Positions 1 through 7,210 of a stretch of DNA of 11,583 bases are shown here, in pieces. The DNA is taken from the NCBI GenBank assembly GCA_003448685.1, contig DLXW01000311.1, forward strand, positions 20,791-32,373. The letters run 5' to 3'. A program made the position numbers and the translations under genes. Position 1 is the first letter of the stretch; each line of letters begins with the position of its first letter. The notes under the pieces are model-generated. The model was given only the letters and a program-made list of their open reading frames with translations. It was not told the DNA's origin and searched no databases. The stretch comes from Cyanothece sp. UBA12306. GTDB lineage: Bacteria > Cyanobacteriota > Cyanobacteriia > Cyanobacteriales > Microcystaceae.

Positions 1-24
1 GCTAATCAATCCCTAATTAATAGT

Positions 25-1197
25 TTAAACTGATTTGAGTAGGTAGCTTTGTTCTAAATATTCAGGTGGAATTGTGCGCTCACGGGGTAAATAAATAGCA
101 ACATCAATTCCTATTCCATGTAAATAACTACACATCAGTGGGCCAACATCAGACCAATCCAATTTGCCTAAACCACAACCTAGTGCTGGCATTGCTAAAG
201 ATTGAATCCTATTTGTAACTGCATTGTTTCTAACCCAATCTAGTCCCTCTTTAATATCTTCTAGTCGAGAATTTTCTCGCCATTTTCGTTTAGTCGCAAA
301 CAGCAAAAACCATTTCACAGAATTTGGGCTGTTCAAGGGCAAACTTAAATCAGCAAGCTCTTGGTCTAATGAGGTTTCTCTTTTATATAGGTAGGGTTGA
401 ACAGGAGTTATTTTTCTAGCTTTACAGGCATCTTGATAAACTACGTATACATCAGGAAATTGATATTTTGCTCTTGATGCTAATCCCTTGCCCATAATTC
501 CTTGAATATTAACGCTAATGGTTAAAGTCTGCATATTAGAAAAAAACATATCACCCTCAATCAGTGAAATATTTTCTCCGATTCTCTTGCGAGACTTAGG
601 CTGAAAAAATAAATTAGGCTCAGGAATAACCATAATTTTTGAATTTTTCAATAATTTTTCTGTTTTTTTCTGAGTTATATGATCACAAACATGGATAGAA
701 TCAATGAATTCTGATGTTACTTTTTTAGAGACTAAACATTCAGACATAATGATGCGTTTTGAGCCATCTGAGTTATTCCACCATTCATTTTGAATAATTT
801 TCCAATTATTTTGTAAAATATTTTTTCCTTTTGGGGAATCATAAAATTTTGTTCCATTATTAGCTGCATTACCATCAGTGATTATTACACCTTTTTCTGA
901 TAAAATAGTCGACTTAACTGCTACAATCGCAATATCCCTTTTGTTTTTTTCATGAACAACCCTATACATCATTGGATTACGAGGTTGGAAATATAGATTG
1001 GCATAGTTCCATAAACTTACTCCTTCTGCTATTAATTTATCTTGACGCTTGCTAACAATTTCAGAATCATAAATCGGAGTAAAATCAACGTTGAGATTTT
1101 CTACCTCTCGATGAGATAATATTCCCCGCTCGAGAATCGAAGGAATATTATCAATATGAGTAATATAATAAAGATTTTTAACATCAAGTTTGGACAT
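25..1197 (-). CDS. DarT-DarG fusion: DNA ADP-ribosyltransferase toxin joined to macrodomain antitoxin
   Basis: Two domains lie in one 390-residue chain. Residues 1-199 resemble DarT (DUF4433), which attaches ADP-ribose from NAD+ to thymidine in single-stranded DNA. Visible features are YYITHIDN with His14 near the N-terminus, Arg51, NPMMYRV at 74-80 and SECLV at 152-156, whose Glu153 fits the catalytic glutamate. Residues 209-375 resemble the DarG macrodomain, which removes that ADP-ribose: EGD at 214-216, IMGKGLA at 234-240, FATKRKWR at 300-307 (Lys303 is the likely catalytic-lysine equivalent) and LGCGLGKLDW at 339-348. In known systems darT and darG are usually separate adjacent genes acting as a toxin-antitoxin and anti-phage module; here only about ten residues separate the domains. 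Nothing resembling the extra C-terminal domain of longer DarG proteins follows. The start has no clear Shine-Dalgarno but places the first DarT strand correctly. Domain calls are secure from motifs; activity in the fused state is inferred. Confidence 0.85.
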   Translation of the reverse strand: MSKLDVKNLYYITHIDNIPSILERGILSHREVENLNVDFTPIYDSEIVSKRQDKLIAEGVSLWNYANLYFQPRNPMMYRVVHEKNKRDIAIVAVKSTILSEKGVIITDGNAANNGTKFYDSPKGKNILQNNWKIIQNEWWNNSDGSKRIIMSECLVSKKVTSEFIDSIHVCDHITQKKTEKLLKNSKIMVIPEPNLFFQPKSRKRIGENISLIEGDMFFSNMQTLTISVNIQGIMGKGLASRAKYQFPDVYVVYQDACKARKITPVQPYLYKRETSLDQELADLSLPLNSPNSVKWFLLFATKRKWRENSRLEDIKEGLDWVRNNAVTNRIQSLAMPALGCGLGKLDWSDVGPLMCSYLHGIGIDVAIYLPRERTIPPEYLEQSYLLKSV

Positions 1198-1350
1198 AAC
1201 TTATTTATTTTGAGTATGTTAAGTAGTCGGACAAAATTAAAATCATAGGTATTTATGTTCTATAGTAACTTATTTTCCCAATAAATTAATAAATTCAGTT
1301 TCTCTATGGTCAGATCAATTATAATCAGAAAAGATTTAAGGTAACAAAAT
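1198..1350. promoter_or_regulatory. Divergent intergenic region between the DarT-DarG fusion and DUF29 genes
   Basis: This 153-bp AT-rich spacer must hold the promoters of both flanking genes. Facing the fusion gene, a TATGAT box reads on the minus strand at 1242-1247, without a good -35. Facing the DUF29 gene there is a TATAAT at 1320-1325. I see no strong inverted repeat that would mark an autoregulator site. Confidence 0.4.
1320..1325 (+). promoter_or_regulatory. Candidate -10 box (TATAAT) of the DUF29 gene
   Basis: A perfect TATAAT lies 25 bp before the ATG at 1351, which would put transcription start near 1332, just ahead of the AAGG ribosome-binding site at 1338-1341. No convincing TTGACA-like -35 stands 16-18 bp upstream, so it is tentative. 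Confidence 0.35.
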
Positions 1351-1764
1351 ATGGCTAATCTTTATGAAATAGACTTTTTTCAATGGACACAAGAACAAGC
1401 AAAAGCGTTAAGCGAACATAATATTAAAGTGTTGGACTGGGACAATTTAAAAGAGGAGATAGAAGACTTGGGAAATGAGAAACTTAATGCGGTCAATAGT
1501 TTCCTAAAAAGACTTATCGAACATCGACTTAAACTTGATTATTCCCAAGAAATTTATCCTCGTAATCATTGGATCAAAGAAGTGGATAACTTTCAAGATG
1601 AAATTGAAGATAGATTAACTAATACCTTGCTCAATAAACTTGATATCAATAAACAGTACGAACGTGCTAGACGAGTTGTTTTGAGGGAATACAAACTAGA
1701 AATTCCTCAAAAATGTCCCTATACTTTTGAGGAATTAATGGCTAGATATCCCTTAGATGATTAA
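1351..1764 (+). CDS. DUF29 family protein
   Basis: The 137-residue product is a full-length DUF29 protein of unknown function, from a small soluble family with many paralogues in cyanobacteria. The family pattern is clear: the N-terminal LYEIDFFQWTQEQAKAL (4-20), the acidic LKEEIEDLGNEK segment (33-44), the helix SFLKRLIEHRLKLDY (50-64), and the C-terminal YERARRVVLREYKL followed by a CPYTFEEL motif. No signal peptide or membrane segment is seen. An AAGG ribosome-binding site at 1338-1341 sits 9 nt before the ATG, one of the few good Shine-Dalgarno matches here. It is divergent from the DarT-DarG fusion and convergent with rfbB, with 3 bp between stop codons. No role in either neighbouring system can be claimed. 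The family call is firm; the function is unknown. Confidence 0.85.
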   Translation: MANLYEIDFFQWTQEQAKALSEHNIKVLDWDNLKEEIEDLGNEKLNAVNSFLKRLIEHRLKLDYSQEIYPRNHWIKEVDNFQDEIEDRLTNTLLNKLDINKQYERARRVVLREYKLEIPQKCPYTFEELMARYPLDD

Positions 1765-1772
1765 CGATTAAC
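1759..1772. repeat. Tandem GATTAAC x2 carrying both convergent stop codons
   Basis: Two adjacent 7-bp copies cover the tail-to-tail junction. The TAA in the first copy ends the DUF29 gene and the TTA in the second is the rfbB stop read on the other strand. Each TTAA can act as a stop on both strands. Confidence 0.8.
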
Positions 1773-2847
1773 TACCATAAACTTTTTGATAATAATCTTG
1801 ATATTCTTGGGATAATAAAGGTTGCCACCAGTCTTGGTTATTAAGATACCATTGTATGGTTCTTCGTAGTCCCCCTTCCACAGTTTCTTCGGGAGTCCAT
1901 CCTAATTCTGTTTTAATTTTAGTGGCATCAATTGCATAGCGGCGATCATGGCCTGGACGATCTTTAACAAAAGTAATTAACTCTTTTGAAGGTTTCACAG
2001 GTAAGTTGGGTGCTAATTCATCCATTAAGTCACATAGTAGAGTTACTAAATCAATATTTTTGACTTCATTATTGCCACCAATATTGTAAGTTTCTCCTGG
2101 TTTTCCTTGTTGAATTACTGTCTCTAAAGCTGAACAATGATCTCCAACATATAACCAGTCTCGGATATTTTGTCCATCTCCATAAACTGGTAAAGGTTTC
2201 CCTAATAAAATGTTAATACACATCAAAGGAATTAATTTTTCAGGAAAGTGATAGGGTCCATAATTATTAGAACAATTAGTAATAATTGTAGGAACATTAT
2301 AGGTATGATAATAAGCCCTTGCGAGGTGATCGCTTCCTGCTTTTGAAGCAGAATAAGGGCTATTAGGTGCGTAGGGAGTAGTTTCGCTAAAAGCCGGATC
2401 TTCTGGCTTTAAACTACCATAAACTTCATCGGTGGATACATGAAGAAAGCGATGATTTTCAGGATTTCCTTGGGCATTCCAATAGTGACGGAAACTTTCT
2501 AATAAGGTAAAAGTTCCAAAAACATTTGTTTGGATAAAAGCGTCTGGACCAAGAATAGAACGGTCAACATGAGATTCAGCGGCAAAGTGGGCAATAGTAT
2601 CAATATTTTCCTGTTTTAAAAGATTATCAATTAAGGGGCGATCGCAGATATTTCCTTCAACAAAGCGAAAGTTTTCCTTCCCTTCTAAACTAGCTAAATT
2701 ATGGCGGTTTCCGGCATAGGTTAAAGCGTCTAAAACGATAACCAGATCATCAGGGTATCTATTACACCAATGGTGAACAAAGTTAGAACCTATAAACCCC
2801 GCACCGCCAGTGATCAAAATACTTTTTTTTTCTTCAGAAAATAACAT
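1768..2847 (-). CDS. rfbB: dTDP-glucose 4,6-dehydratase
   Basis: RfbB (RmlB) converts dTDP-glucose to dTDP-4-dehydro-6-deoxyglucose in the cytoplasm, the second step of dTDP-L-rhamnose synthesis. The 359-residue chain is a full-length extended short-chain dehydrogenase. It has the NAD+-binding TGGAGFIGS (13-21), STDEVYG with the catalytic Thr-Asp-Glu (138-144), YSASK with Tyr165 and Lys169, [18 protein letters not shown] (191-208) and [12 protein letters not shown] (296-307). It is the last gene of the minus-strand sugar cluster, four genes away from its pathway partner rfbA and 41 bp after the Uma2 gene. The start has no Shine-Dalgarno but puts the Rossmann motif at the usual distance. A run of nine A residues falls at codons 6-9 (2823-2831), a possible slippage site. 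Assignment is very secure. Confidence 0.95.
   Translation of the reverse strand: MLFSEEKKSILITGGAGFIGSNFVHHWCNRYPDDLVIVLDALTYAGNRHNLASLEGKENFRFVEGNICDRPLIDNLLKQENIDTIAHFAAESHVDRSILGPDAFIQTNVFGTFTLLESFRHYWNAQGNPENHRFLHVSTDEVYGSLKPEDPAFSETTPYAPNSPYSASKAGSDHLARAYYHTYNVPTIITNCSNNYGPYHFPEKLIPLMCINILLGKPLPVYGDGQNIRDWLYVGDHCSALETVIQQGKPGETYNIGGNNEVKNIDLVTLLCDLMDELAPNLPVKPSKELITFVKDRPGHDRRYAIDATKIKTELGWTPEETVEGGLRRTIQWYLNNQDWWQPLLSQEYQDYYQKVYGS
2638..2645. repeat. HIP1 octamer GCGATCGC
   Basis: Exact copy of the highly iterated palindrome of cyanobacteria, inside rfbB. Confidence 0.9.
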
Positions 2848-2888
2848 GAGCTAAATCAAATATTCTAGAGTTTGATGGATGAATTGAA

Positions 2889-3491
2889 TTACCAAATACT
2901 ATTCATTTGTAACAGAAAACCTGGCAAAATTGAATCATCCATTACGGTCGTTGGATTATCTAAACATTCTACTTCTCTTTGGGGGCGGTAAATATACACT
3001 CGACGGTTTTTCCGATCAATTAACCAACCTAATTTGACTCCGTTATCGATGTATTCTTGAAGCTTATCCTGAAGTGATTGAAGTTGATCGCTAGGAGAGC
3101 GTATTTCAACCACAAAATCAGGACAAACAGACGCGAATCTAATTTTCTGTTCTTGAGGAATAGCATTCCATTTTTCTAAAGTCATCCAAGCAGCATCAGG
3201 AGAACGATCTGCTCCATTAGGTAGTTTAAACCCTGTAGAGGAATCAAATCCAATTCCTGAACCATCTTTGTCTGTCCAATTGGCAAGTTGTTGGCTCAGT
3301 CTAAAGTTACGATTTCCCGTTTCTGAACCTGTAGGGGACATAATTATTAGTTCTCCTTTGGAGTTACGCTCAATGCGATAATCTCGGTTTAATTGACATA
3401 AAGCAAAGAATTGCTCGTCTGTAATTTCGAGTACTGGCGATATTTGTAAAACCAAAGGTCTATTTTCTGTTGATAAAGTCGTGACAATCAT
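2889..3491 (-). CDS. Uma2 family protein (DUF820, PD-(D/E)XK nuclease-like fold)
   Basis: This 200-residue protein belongs to the Uma2/DUF820 family, which has a restriction-endonuclease-like fold and is present in many copies in cyanobacterial genomes; the physiological role is not established. Visible family features are an early acidic, hydrophobic segment (EITDEQFFAL, 22-31), GELIIMSPTG (46-55), RSPDAAWM (96-103) with Asp99, and PDFVVEIRSPSD (124-135) with Asp125 and Glu129, followed by LQEYIDNGVKLGWLID (144-159). The putative metal-binding acidic residues are therefore retained and the gene looks intact. It sits between the FkbM gene (39 bp) and rfbB (41 bp) in the same direction and is probably co-transcribed, but nothing suggests a role in polysaccharide synthesis. 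It is best read as a passenger. Confidence 0.85.
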   Translation of the reverse strand: MIVTTLSTENRPLVLQISPVLEITDEQFFALCQLNRDYRIERNSKGELIIMSPTGSETGNRNFRLSQQLANWTDKDGSGIGFDSSTGFKLPNGADRSPDAAWMTLEKWNAIPQEQKIRFASVCPDFVVEIRSPSDQLQSLQDKLQEYIDNGVKLGWLIDRKNRRVYIYRPQREVECLDNPTTVMDDSILPGFLLQMNSIW

Positions 3492-3530
3492 CTTTCAAGT
3501 TTCCTGTCATATCAGTCAAGCTAATTCAAT

Positions 3531-4421
3531 TTAATCTATCAGATTTAAAGACTTCACTAACCTTTCATTATAAGCATTTTGATGAATAGCAATACAGTCA
3601 TGACTTAAATAATTACTTTTAGTAGTCAATCTATGCGGCTGTATTTTAAATTTAGCTTTAGGAAGTTCATATATAATATAATTCATGTTTTGTAAAAATT
3701 TGACAGATTCTTGTTTTAACAGAGGTTTTTTGTGTTCTTCAAACAAAATTATATCAGGTTTGTGTGATTCTAAAAAATATTTTGCTCCTTTCAAAACAAT
3801 TGCTTCATGACCTTCAACATCAATTTTTATCAGACGAATTTTATCAAGGTTTAAACTTGAAAGATATTGAGTTGCATTTTTAACTTCAACATCGATAGTA
3901 TAAGAAGCTTTATTTTTTTTCTTTCCTAAAGAAGCTGCTCCACTGTTATCAATGGGAACTTGCATATTCATGATTCCATCTTGATCTGATAAAGCAACTT
4001 GATGTATTACAACTTGTTCGTATTCATTTATTGTCACTGATTTTTTAAGTAGTTGTACCAAATTTGGTTGGGGTTCAAACGCATGAATTTTTCCCGATGA
4101 ACCCACTAATTTTGCAGCATATAAAGTGATTAAACCAACATTAGCACCAATATCAATTACAGTATCACCAGGACGCAAAATATTTTGACAGACCCAGGTT
4201 ATTTTAGGATCTAATTCACCAAAATAATAAATGGCACGACCAATATACTGATCAAGGCTAACATAAATCGAAGAGCCATCTCTTAGTTTGGTTAAAACTA
4301 AAGGTTCTTGAGTTTGAGAAAGGTTTCTAAAAAATTTTTTATTAGCAATTGTTCCACAACCACTTTTAAAAAAATAAAGTCTACAAATACTTTGAAAAAA
4401 ACCACGTATAATACTGTTCAT
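3531..4421 (-). CDS. FkbM family SAM-dependent methyltransferase
   Basis: The 296-residue protein has the FkbM-type methyltransferase fold. Its SAM-binding core is TVIDIGANVGLITLYAA (87-103) with motif I DIGANVG at 90-96. FEPQP follows at 115-119 (the acidic end of strand 2), then IKIDVEGHE at 199-207, the hallmark FkbM motif. Members transfer methyl groups, often to sugar hydroxyls, and are common in cyanobacterial surface-polysaccharide clusters. Here it lies between a glycosyltransferase (33 bp upstream) and a Uma2 gene (39 bp downstream), so O-methylation of a glycan residue is a reasonable inference; the acceptor is unknown. AGGA lies 3 nt before the ATG, a slightly short Shine-Dalgarno spacing. 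No signal peptide is seen. This gene and the next one upstream look richer in A+T and in Lys/Asn/Ile codons than the rfb genes, as is usual for variable glycan genes. Confidence 0.88.
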   Translation of the reverse strand: MNSIIRGFFQSICRLYFFKSGCGTIANKKFFRNLSQTQEPLVLTKLRDGSSIYVSLDQYIGRAIYYFGELDPKITWVCQNILRPGDTVIDIGANVGLITLYAAKLVGSSGKIHAFEPQPNLVQLLKKSVTINEYEQVVIHQVALSDQDGIMNMQVPIDNSGAASLGKKKNKASYTIDVEVKNATQYLSSLNLDKIRLIKIDVEGHEAIVLKGAKYFLESHKPDIILFEEHKKPLLKQESVKFLQNMNYIIYELPKAKFKIQPHRLTTKSNYLSHDCIAIHQNAYNERLVKSLNLID

Positions 4422-4454
4422 TGATCCTAAAATTTATTTAATAAACTAGAATAA

Positions 4455-5738
4455 TTATTTAACTGTTTTTAACTGATGTAATTGGTGATAAATCTCTACT
4501 ATTTTTCTAGCTTTGCTACCCCATTCAAATTCTTGTACTCTTTCATAACATTTGGCTGACATTTGGTGCCGCAATTTTTTATTTTCTACTAAAATTTTGA
4601 TTTTTTCAGTTAATTCTTTGATTAAGTATTGCCTTGATTTCGGCTCTATACTAAATCCGGTTTCTTGGGTTACATATTCACCAATTCCTCCATTGTTAGC
4701 AACAATACATGGTAAACCACAGGCCATTGCTTCTAAAACAACAGCTCCTCCAAATTCTCGAATTGAAGGAAAGCAAAAAATATCAGCTTTTTGATAATAT
4801 TCAATAGTTTCATTTTGCTTAATCCAACCTGTAAAATTAACAATATTTTCTAGTCCTAAATTTTTAACTTGATTTTCTAATCTTTTTTTTTCTGAACCAT
4901 CTCCAACAATTGTAAATTTGATTTTATTTTTTACATTTTCGGATAAATTATAAATCGCATCAATCACCATATCAGCACCTTTATAAGGAACTAAACGACC
5001 AACAAAAAGTAACTGGACTTGTGAATTTTGCCCTTGCTTATTTTGTCTCTGAAAGAAATCCTTATCAATTCCATTTTCATAAAAAAGTTCAAAACGATTA
5101 TCTGAAACATTAAATAAGCTTTTTAAAAATTCTAATGTATAAGTTGACCCTCCTAAAACTTTATTAGCTTTTTTATAAGTTTCAAGATATCCTGGTATTA
5201 AGTATCTTCCAATTGCTCTTAAAAAATTAAAGTAGGCAAATTCCTGTCTAGCAACTTTTTGAAAACCTGGAGGAAAGGGAACTCCTCCATTAACTGGTCC
5301 TAAGATAAAGGGAGTATTCTGACAAGCTTTAATAATTTTAGCTGGATAGCGGGGCATCATAGGGGTTATAACATGAACAATGTTATATTTTTGTTCTAAA
5401 ACCTGGTTTTTAAATTTTTGGTAAACTTGGTTATTAAATTCTTCATAAATGGGATAACTTAATGCTACATAAAGTGGCCAGTTTTTACGACCAATAGAAG
5501 TTATTTTAGCGATGATTTTATGATAAAATTTGCTTAATTGACCTTCGTTAATAAAAACTATATTTTGATGTTCTGGGTGTTTTTCTAGGGCTTTTTTATT
5601 TCGTTCATGGGTCACCAAGGTTACATCACAAAGTTTACTAATATGATTATAGTAGTTATAACCTTCTAAAGGTACAGACGACCAATCAGGATTACATTGT
5701 TCTATGATGAGTAATACTTTTAAAGAGTTGATGGTCAT
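4455..5738 (-). CDS. GT4-type glycosyltransferase
   Basis: The 427-residue protein is a GT-B-fold glycosyltransferase of family GT4. The C-terminal nucleotide-sugar-binding half is clear: LLFVGRLVPYKGADMVIDAI (243-262), FTIVGDGSEKKRLE (275-288), FTGWI (302-306), and the retaining E-x7-E motif with Glu328 and Glu336 in EFGGAVVLEAMACGLPCI. The N-terminal acceptor half carries GPVNGGVPFPPGFQ at 147-160. It likely acts at the cytoplasmic face of the membrane, adding a sugar to a lipid-linked glycan. Donor and acceptor cannot be read from sequence, though dTDP-rhamnose is available from the neighbours. It is followed after 33 bp by the FkbM gene. The start has no Shine-Dalgarno, and the first strand (KVLLIIEQ) follows at once, which supports it. 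A run of nine A (4883-4891) lies at codons 283-286. Confidence 0.88.
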   Translation of the reverse strand: MTINSLKVLLIIEQCNPDWSSVPLEGYNYYNHISKLCDVTLVTHERNKKALEKHPEHQNIVFINEGQLSKFYHKIIAKITSIGRKNWPLYVALSYPIYEEFNNQVYQKFKNQVLEQKYNIVHVITPMMPRYPAKIIKACQNTPFILGPVNGGVPFPPGFQKVARQEFAYFNFLRAIGRYLIPGYLETYKKANKVLGGSTYTLEFLKSLFNVSDNRFELFYENGIDKDFFQRQNKQGQNSQVQLLFVGRLVPYKGADMVIDAIYNLSENVKNKIKFTIVGDGSEKKRLENQVKNLGLENIVNFTGWIKQNETIEYYQKADIFCFPSIREFGGAVVLEAMACGLPCIVANNGGIGEYVTQETGFSIEPKSRQYLIKELTEKIKILVENKKLRHQMSAKCYERVQEFEWGSKARKIVEIYHQLHQLKTVK

Positions 5739-5803
5739 AATAGTTAGTTAATAGCTGACATTTTTTTTCAATTCAATAGTTCCTTAATCTAGAATTTCTC
5801 TAA

Positions 5804-7036
5804 TTAATTATTATTCGGTTGGAAATTTTGGGGTAAATTGCCGAAGAATCTTTGATAAAGGGTTGCTGCTCCAAAACGACTATCAAATTTATTAACAATT
5901 TTTTGACGGCCATTATGTCCTAATTTTTGTTGTTCGTCAGGATTATTTAATAGTTTTTCAATCTCTTTTGCTAGGGTAATTTCGTCATTGGGGGGAACTA
6001 ATAAACCGTCTTCCCCAGGAAGAATAATTTCAGGGACACCCCCAGCATTAGTCCCAATGGTAGGAACTCCCATGGCCATGGCTTCCATATAGACGACCCC
6101 TAGGGGTTCTGCGTGACTTGCCAGGACAAAGGCATCGGATTGTTTCATTAATTCAATAATTTCGTCTTCAGATAAAGAACCGGTAAATTTAACCACTCCA
6201 GATAAATCCAATTCATTGACTAAAGATTGCAGAGATTCTGTTTCATCCCCAGCTCCAACTATGGTTAATTGAACTAAATGATTAGCATTAATTAGTCTTT
6301 TAATTGCCCTAATTAGAACATCATGTCCTTTGCTTGCATGTAGACGACCAACAGTAATAATTTGAAATACTTCGCCCTCTTTTTTGATTGATTTATTCTC
6401 AGGTTTCCATTTGATGGTATCGACACCAATGCGTCCTAAAATTGCTTGCTCAGGTTTGAGATGGGGATAGTCTTGTTTAATTTGGTTTAATAGCCATTGG
6501 GTAATAGCAATGGTAAACTGAGCATCAGCCATTTTTTCCTCCATAGCTCCTCCCCACCATTCGATATTGGCGTTCAAGGTTAAAGAATAGGGAATTCCCG
6601 TTAGACGCTTGAGCATCATGGCTAAGATGGCTGAATTTGCACAGCTATGACTGTGGAGATGTTCAATGTTTTGCTTAAGGGCTTGACGGGCTAAAATACA
6701 AGCTGGAATCACTAATGGTAGAGTATAACGCCATTTTGGACGTTGGTTAACGTTTAGGGTAAATGCTAACGAGATAGATTTGATTAGGCCTAGAGGCCTG
6801 GTGAATAATACCCATAATAGGGTGGTTAACAAGTAATAGACGCTTTGGGGCCACAGATAACAGGTTTCTTCTTGTGCCGATTTGGCGAAAGCGTGGCGAG
6901 CTTGTATCGCTGAGGGGGGCTGTTTTGTGGAAAAGATTTGTAACTGACATCCCCATTCGCGCAAATGACAGATTTCTCGCCACATCCAAATATGGGTCTG
7001 GGAAGGAAATTCTGGAATTAAATAACCAATCTTCAT
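5804..7036 (-). CDS. GT4-type glycosyltransferase, probably exopolysaccharide-related
   Basis: This 410-residue GT-B glycosyltransferase of family GT4 starts with MKIGYLIPEFPSQTHIWMWREI, typical of exopolysaccharide GT4 enzymes. Other motifs are HLHSHSCANSAILAMML (127-142), the linker-side IITVGRLHASKGHDVLIRAI (226-245), TIVGAGDE (258-265), FTGSLSEDEIIELM (284-297), and the E-x7-E motif with Glu310 and Glu318 in EPLGVVYMEAMAMGVPTIGT. AGGVPEI (331-337) binds donor phosphates in the family. A hydrophobic stretch at about 64-80 may help membrane association. It is 65 bp upstream of the other glycosyltransferase and 174 bp downstream of rfbA, so it may begin its own transcript: a TTGACA lies at 7069-7074 on the minus strand, with no well-spaced -10. 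GAG lies 5 nt before the ATG. Sugar specificity is unknown. Confidence 0.88.
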   Translation of the reverse strand: MKIGYLIPEFPSQTHIWMWREICHLREWGCQLQIFSTKQPPSAIQARHAFAKSAQEETCYLWPQSVYYLLTTLLWVLFTRPLGLIKSISLAFTLNVNQRPKWRYTLPLVIPACILARQALKQNIEHLHSHSCANSAILAMMLKRLTGIPYSLTLNANIEWWGGAMEEKMADAQFTIAITQWLLNQIKQDYPHLKPEQAILGRIGVDTIKWKPENKSIKKEGEVFQIITVGRLHASKGHDVLIRAIKRLINANHLVQLTIVGAGDETESLQSLVNELDLSGVVKFTGSLSEDEIIELMKQSDAFVLASHAEPLGVVYMEAMAMGVPTIGTNAGGVPEIILPGEDGLLVPPNDEITLAKEIEKLLNNPDEQQKLGHNGRQKIVNKFDSRFGAATLYQRFFGNLPQNFQPNNN

Positions 7037-7210
7037 CTTTCTCGAAATAGTTATATTTTAGACTAATTTGTCAATAGCTAAGGATTAATTCGTTTTTGGT
7101 TAGAGGATTTTCTTGGAGCCAGACATCAAATTACATTTTTTAAAAAGACTTCATCAAAACCAAAATTATTAGTTAATCTCAATTTTTTAAAAATTAATAA
7201 AAAAACGAAA
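7037..7210 (-). other. 174-bp intergenic gap between rfbA and a glycosyltransferase gene
   Basis: This is the largest gap inside the minus-strand cluster. It is very AT-rich, with two near-identical ATTTTTTAAAAA stretches (about 7135-7146 and 7182-7194) but no GC-rich terminator hairpin. On the minus strand a TTGACA (7069-7074) could serve as -35 for the downstream glycosyltransferase, although the nearest -10-like boxes are badly spaced (13-15 bp). One minus-strand frame reads DVWLQENPLTKNELILSY then a stop (7072-7128), directly preceded by an out-of-context stop. It could be the tail of a lost gene or chance. Confidence 0.35.

Noticed and set aside
631..633. Internal start at Met189 of the fusion that would release the whole macrodomain
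   Set aside because: No Shine-Dalgarno-like sequence precedes it on the minus strand; only AT-rich coding sequence is present.
4552..4794. Plus-strand open frame of 80 codons
   Set aside because: It is antisense to the GT4 glycosyltransferase, resembles no known family and has no ribosome-binding site.
6747..6989. Second minus-strand open frame of 80 codons inside the glycosyltransferase at 5804-7036
   Set aside because: It overlaps a well-supported gene in another frame and its product shows no domain pattern.
7135..7194. Paired ATTTTTTAAAAA stretches as a terminator for rfbA
   Set aside because: The potential hairpins contain only A-T pairs and lack a stable GC stem followed by a U tract.
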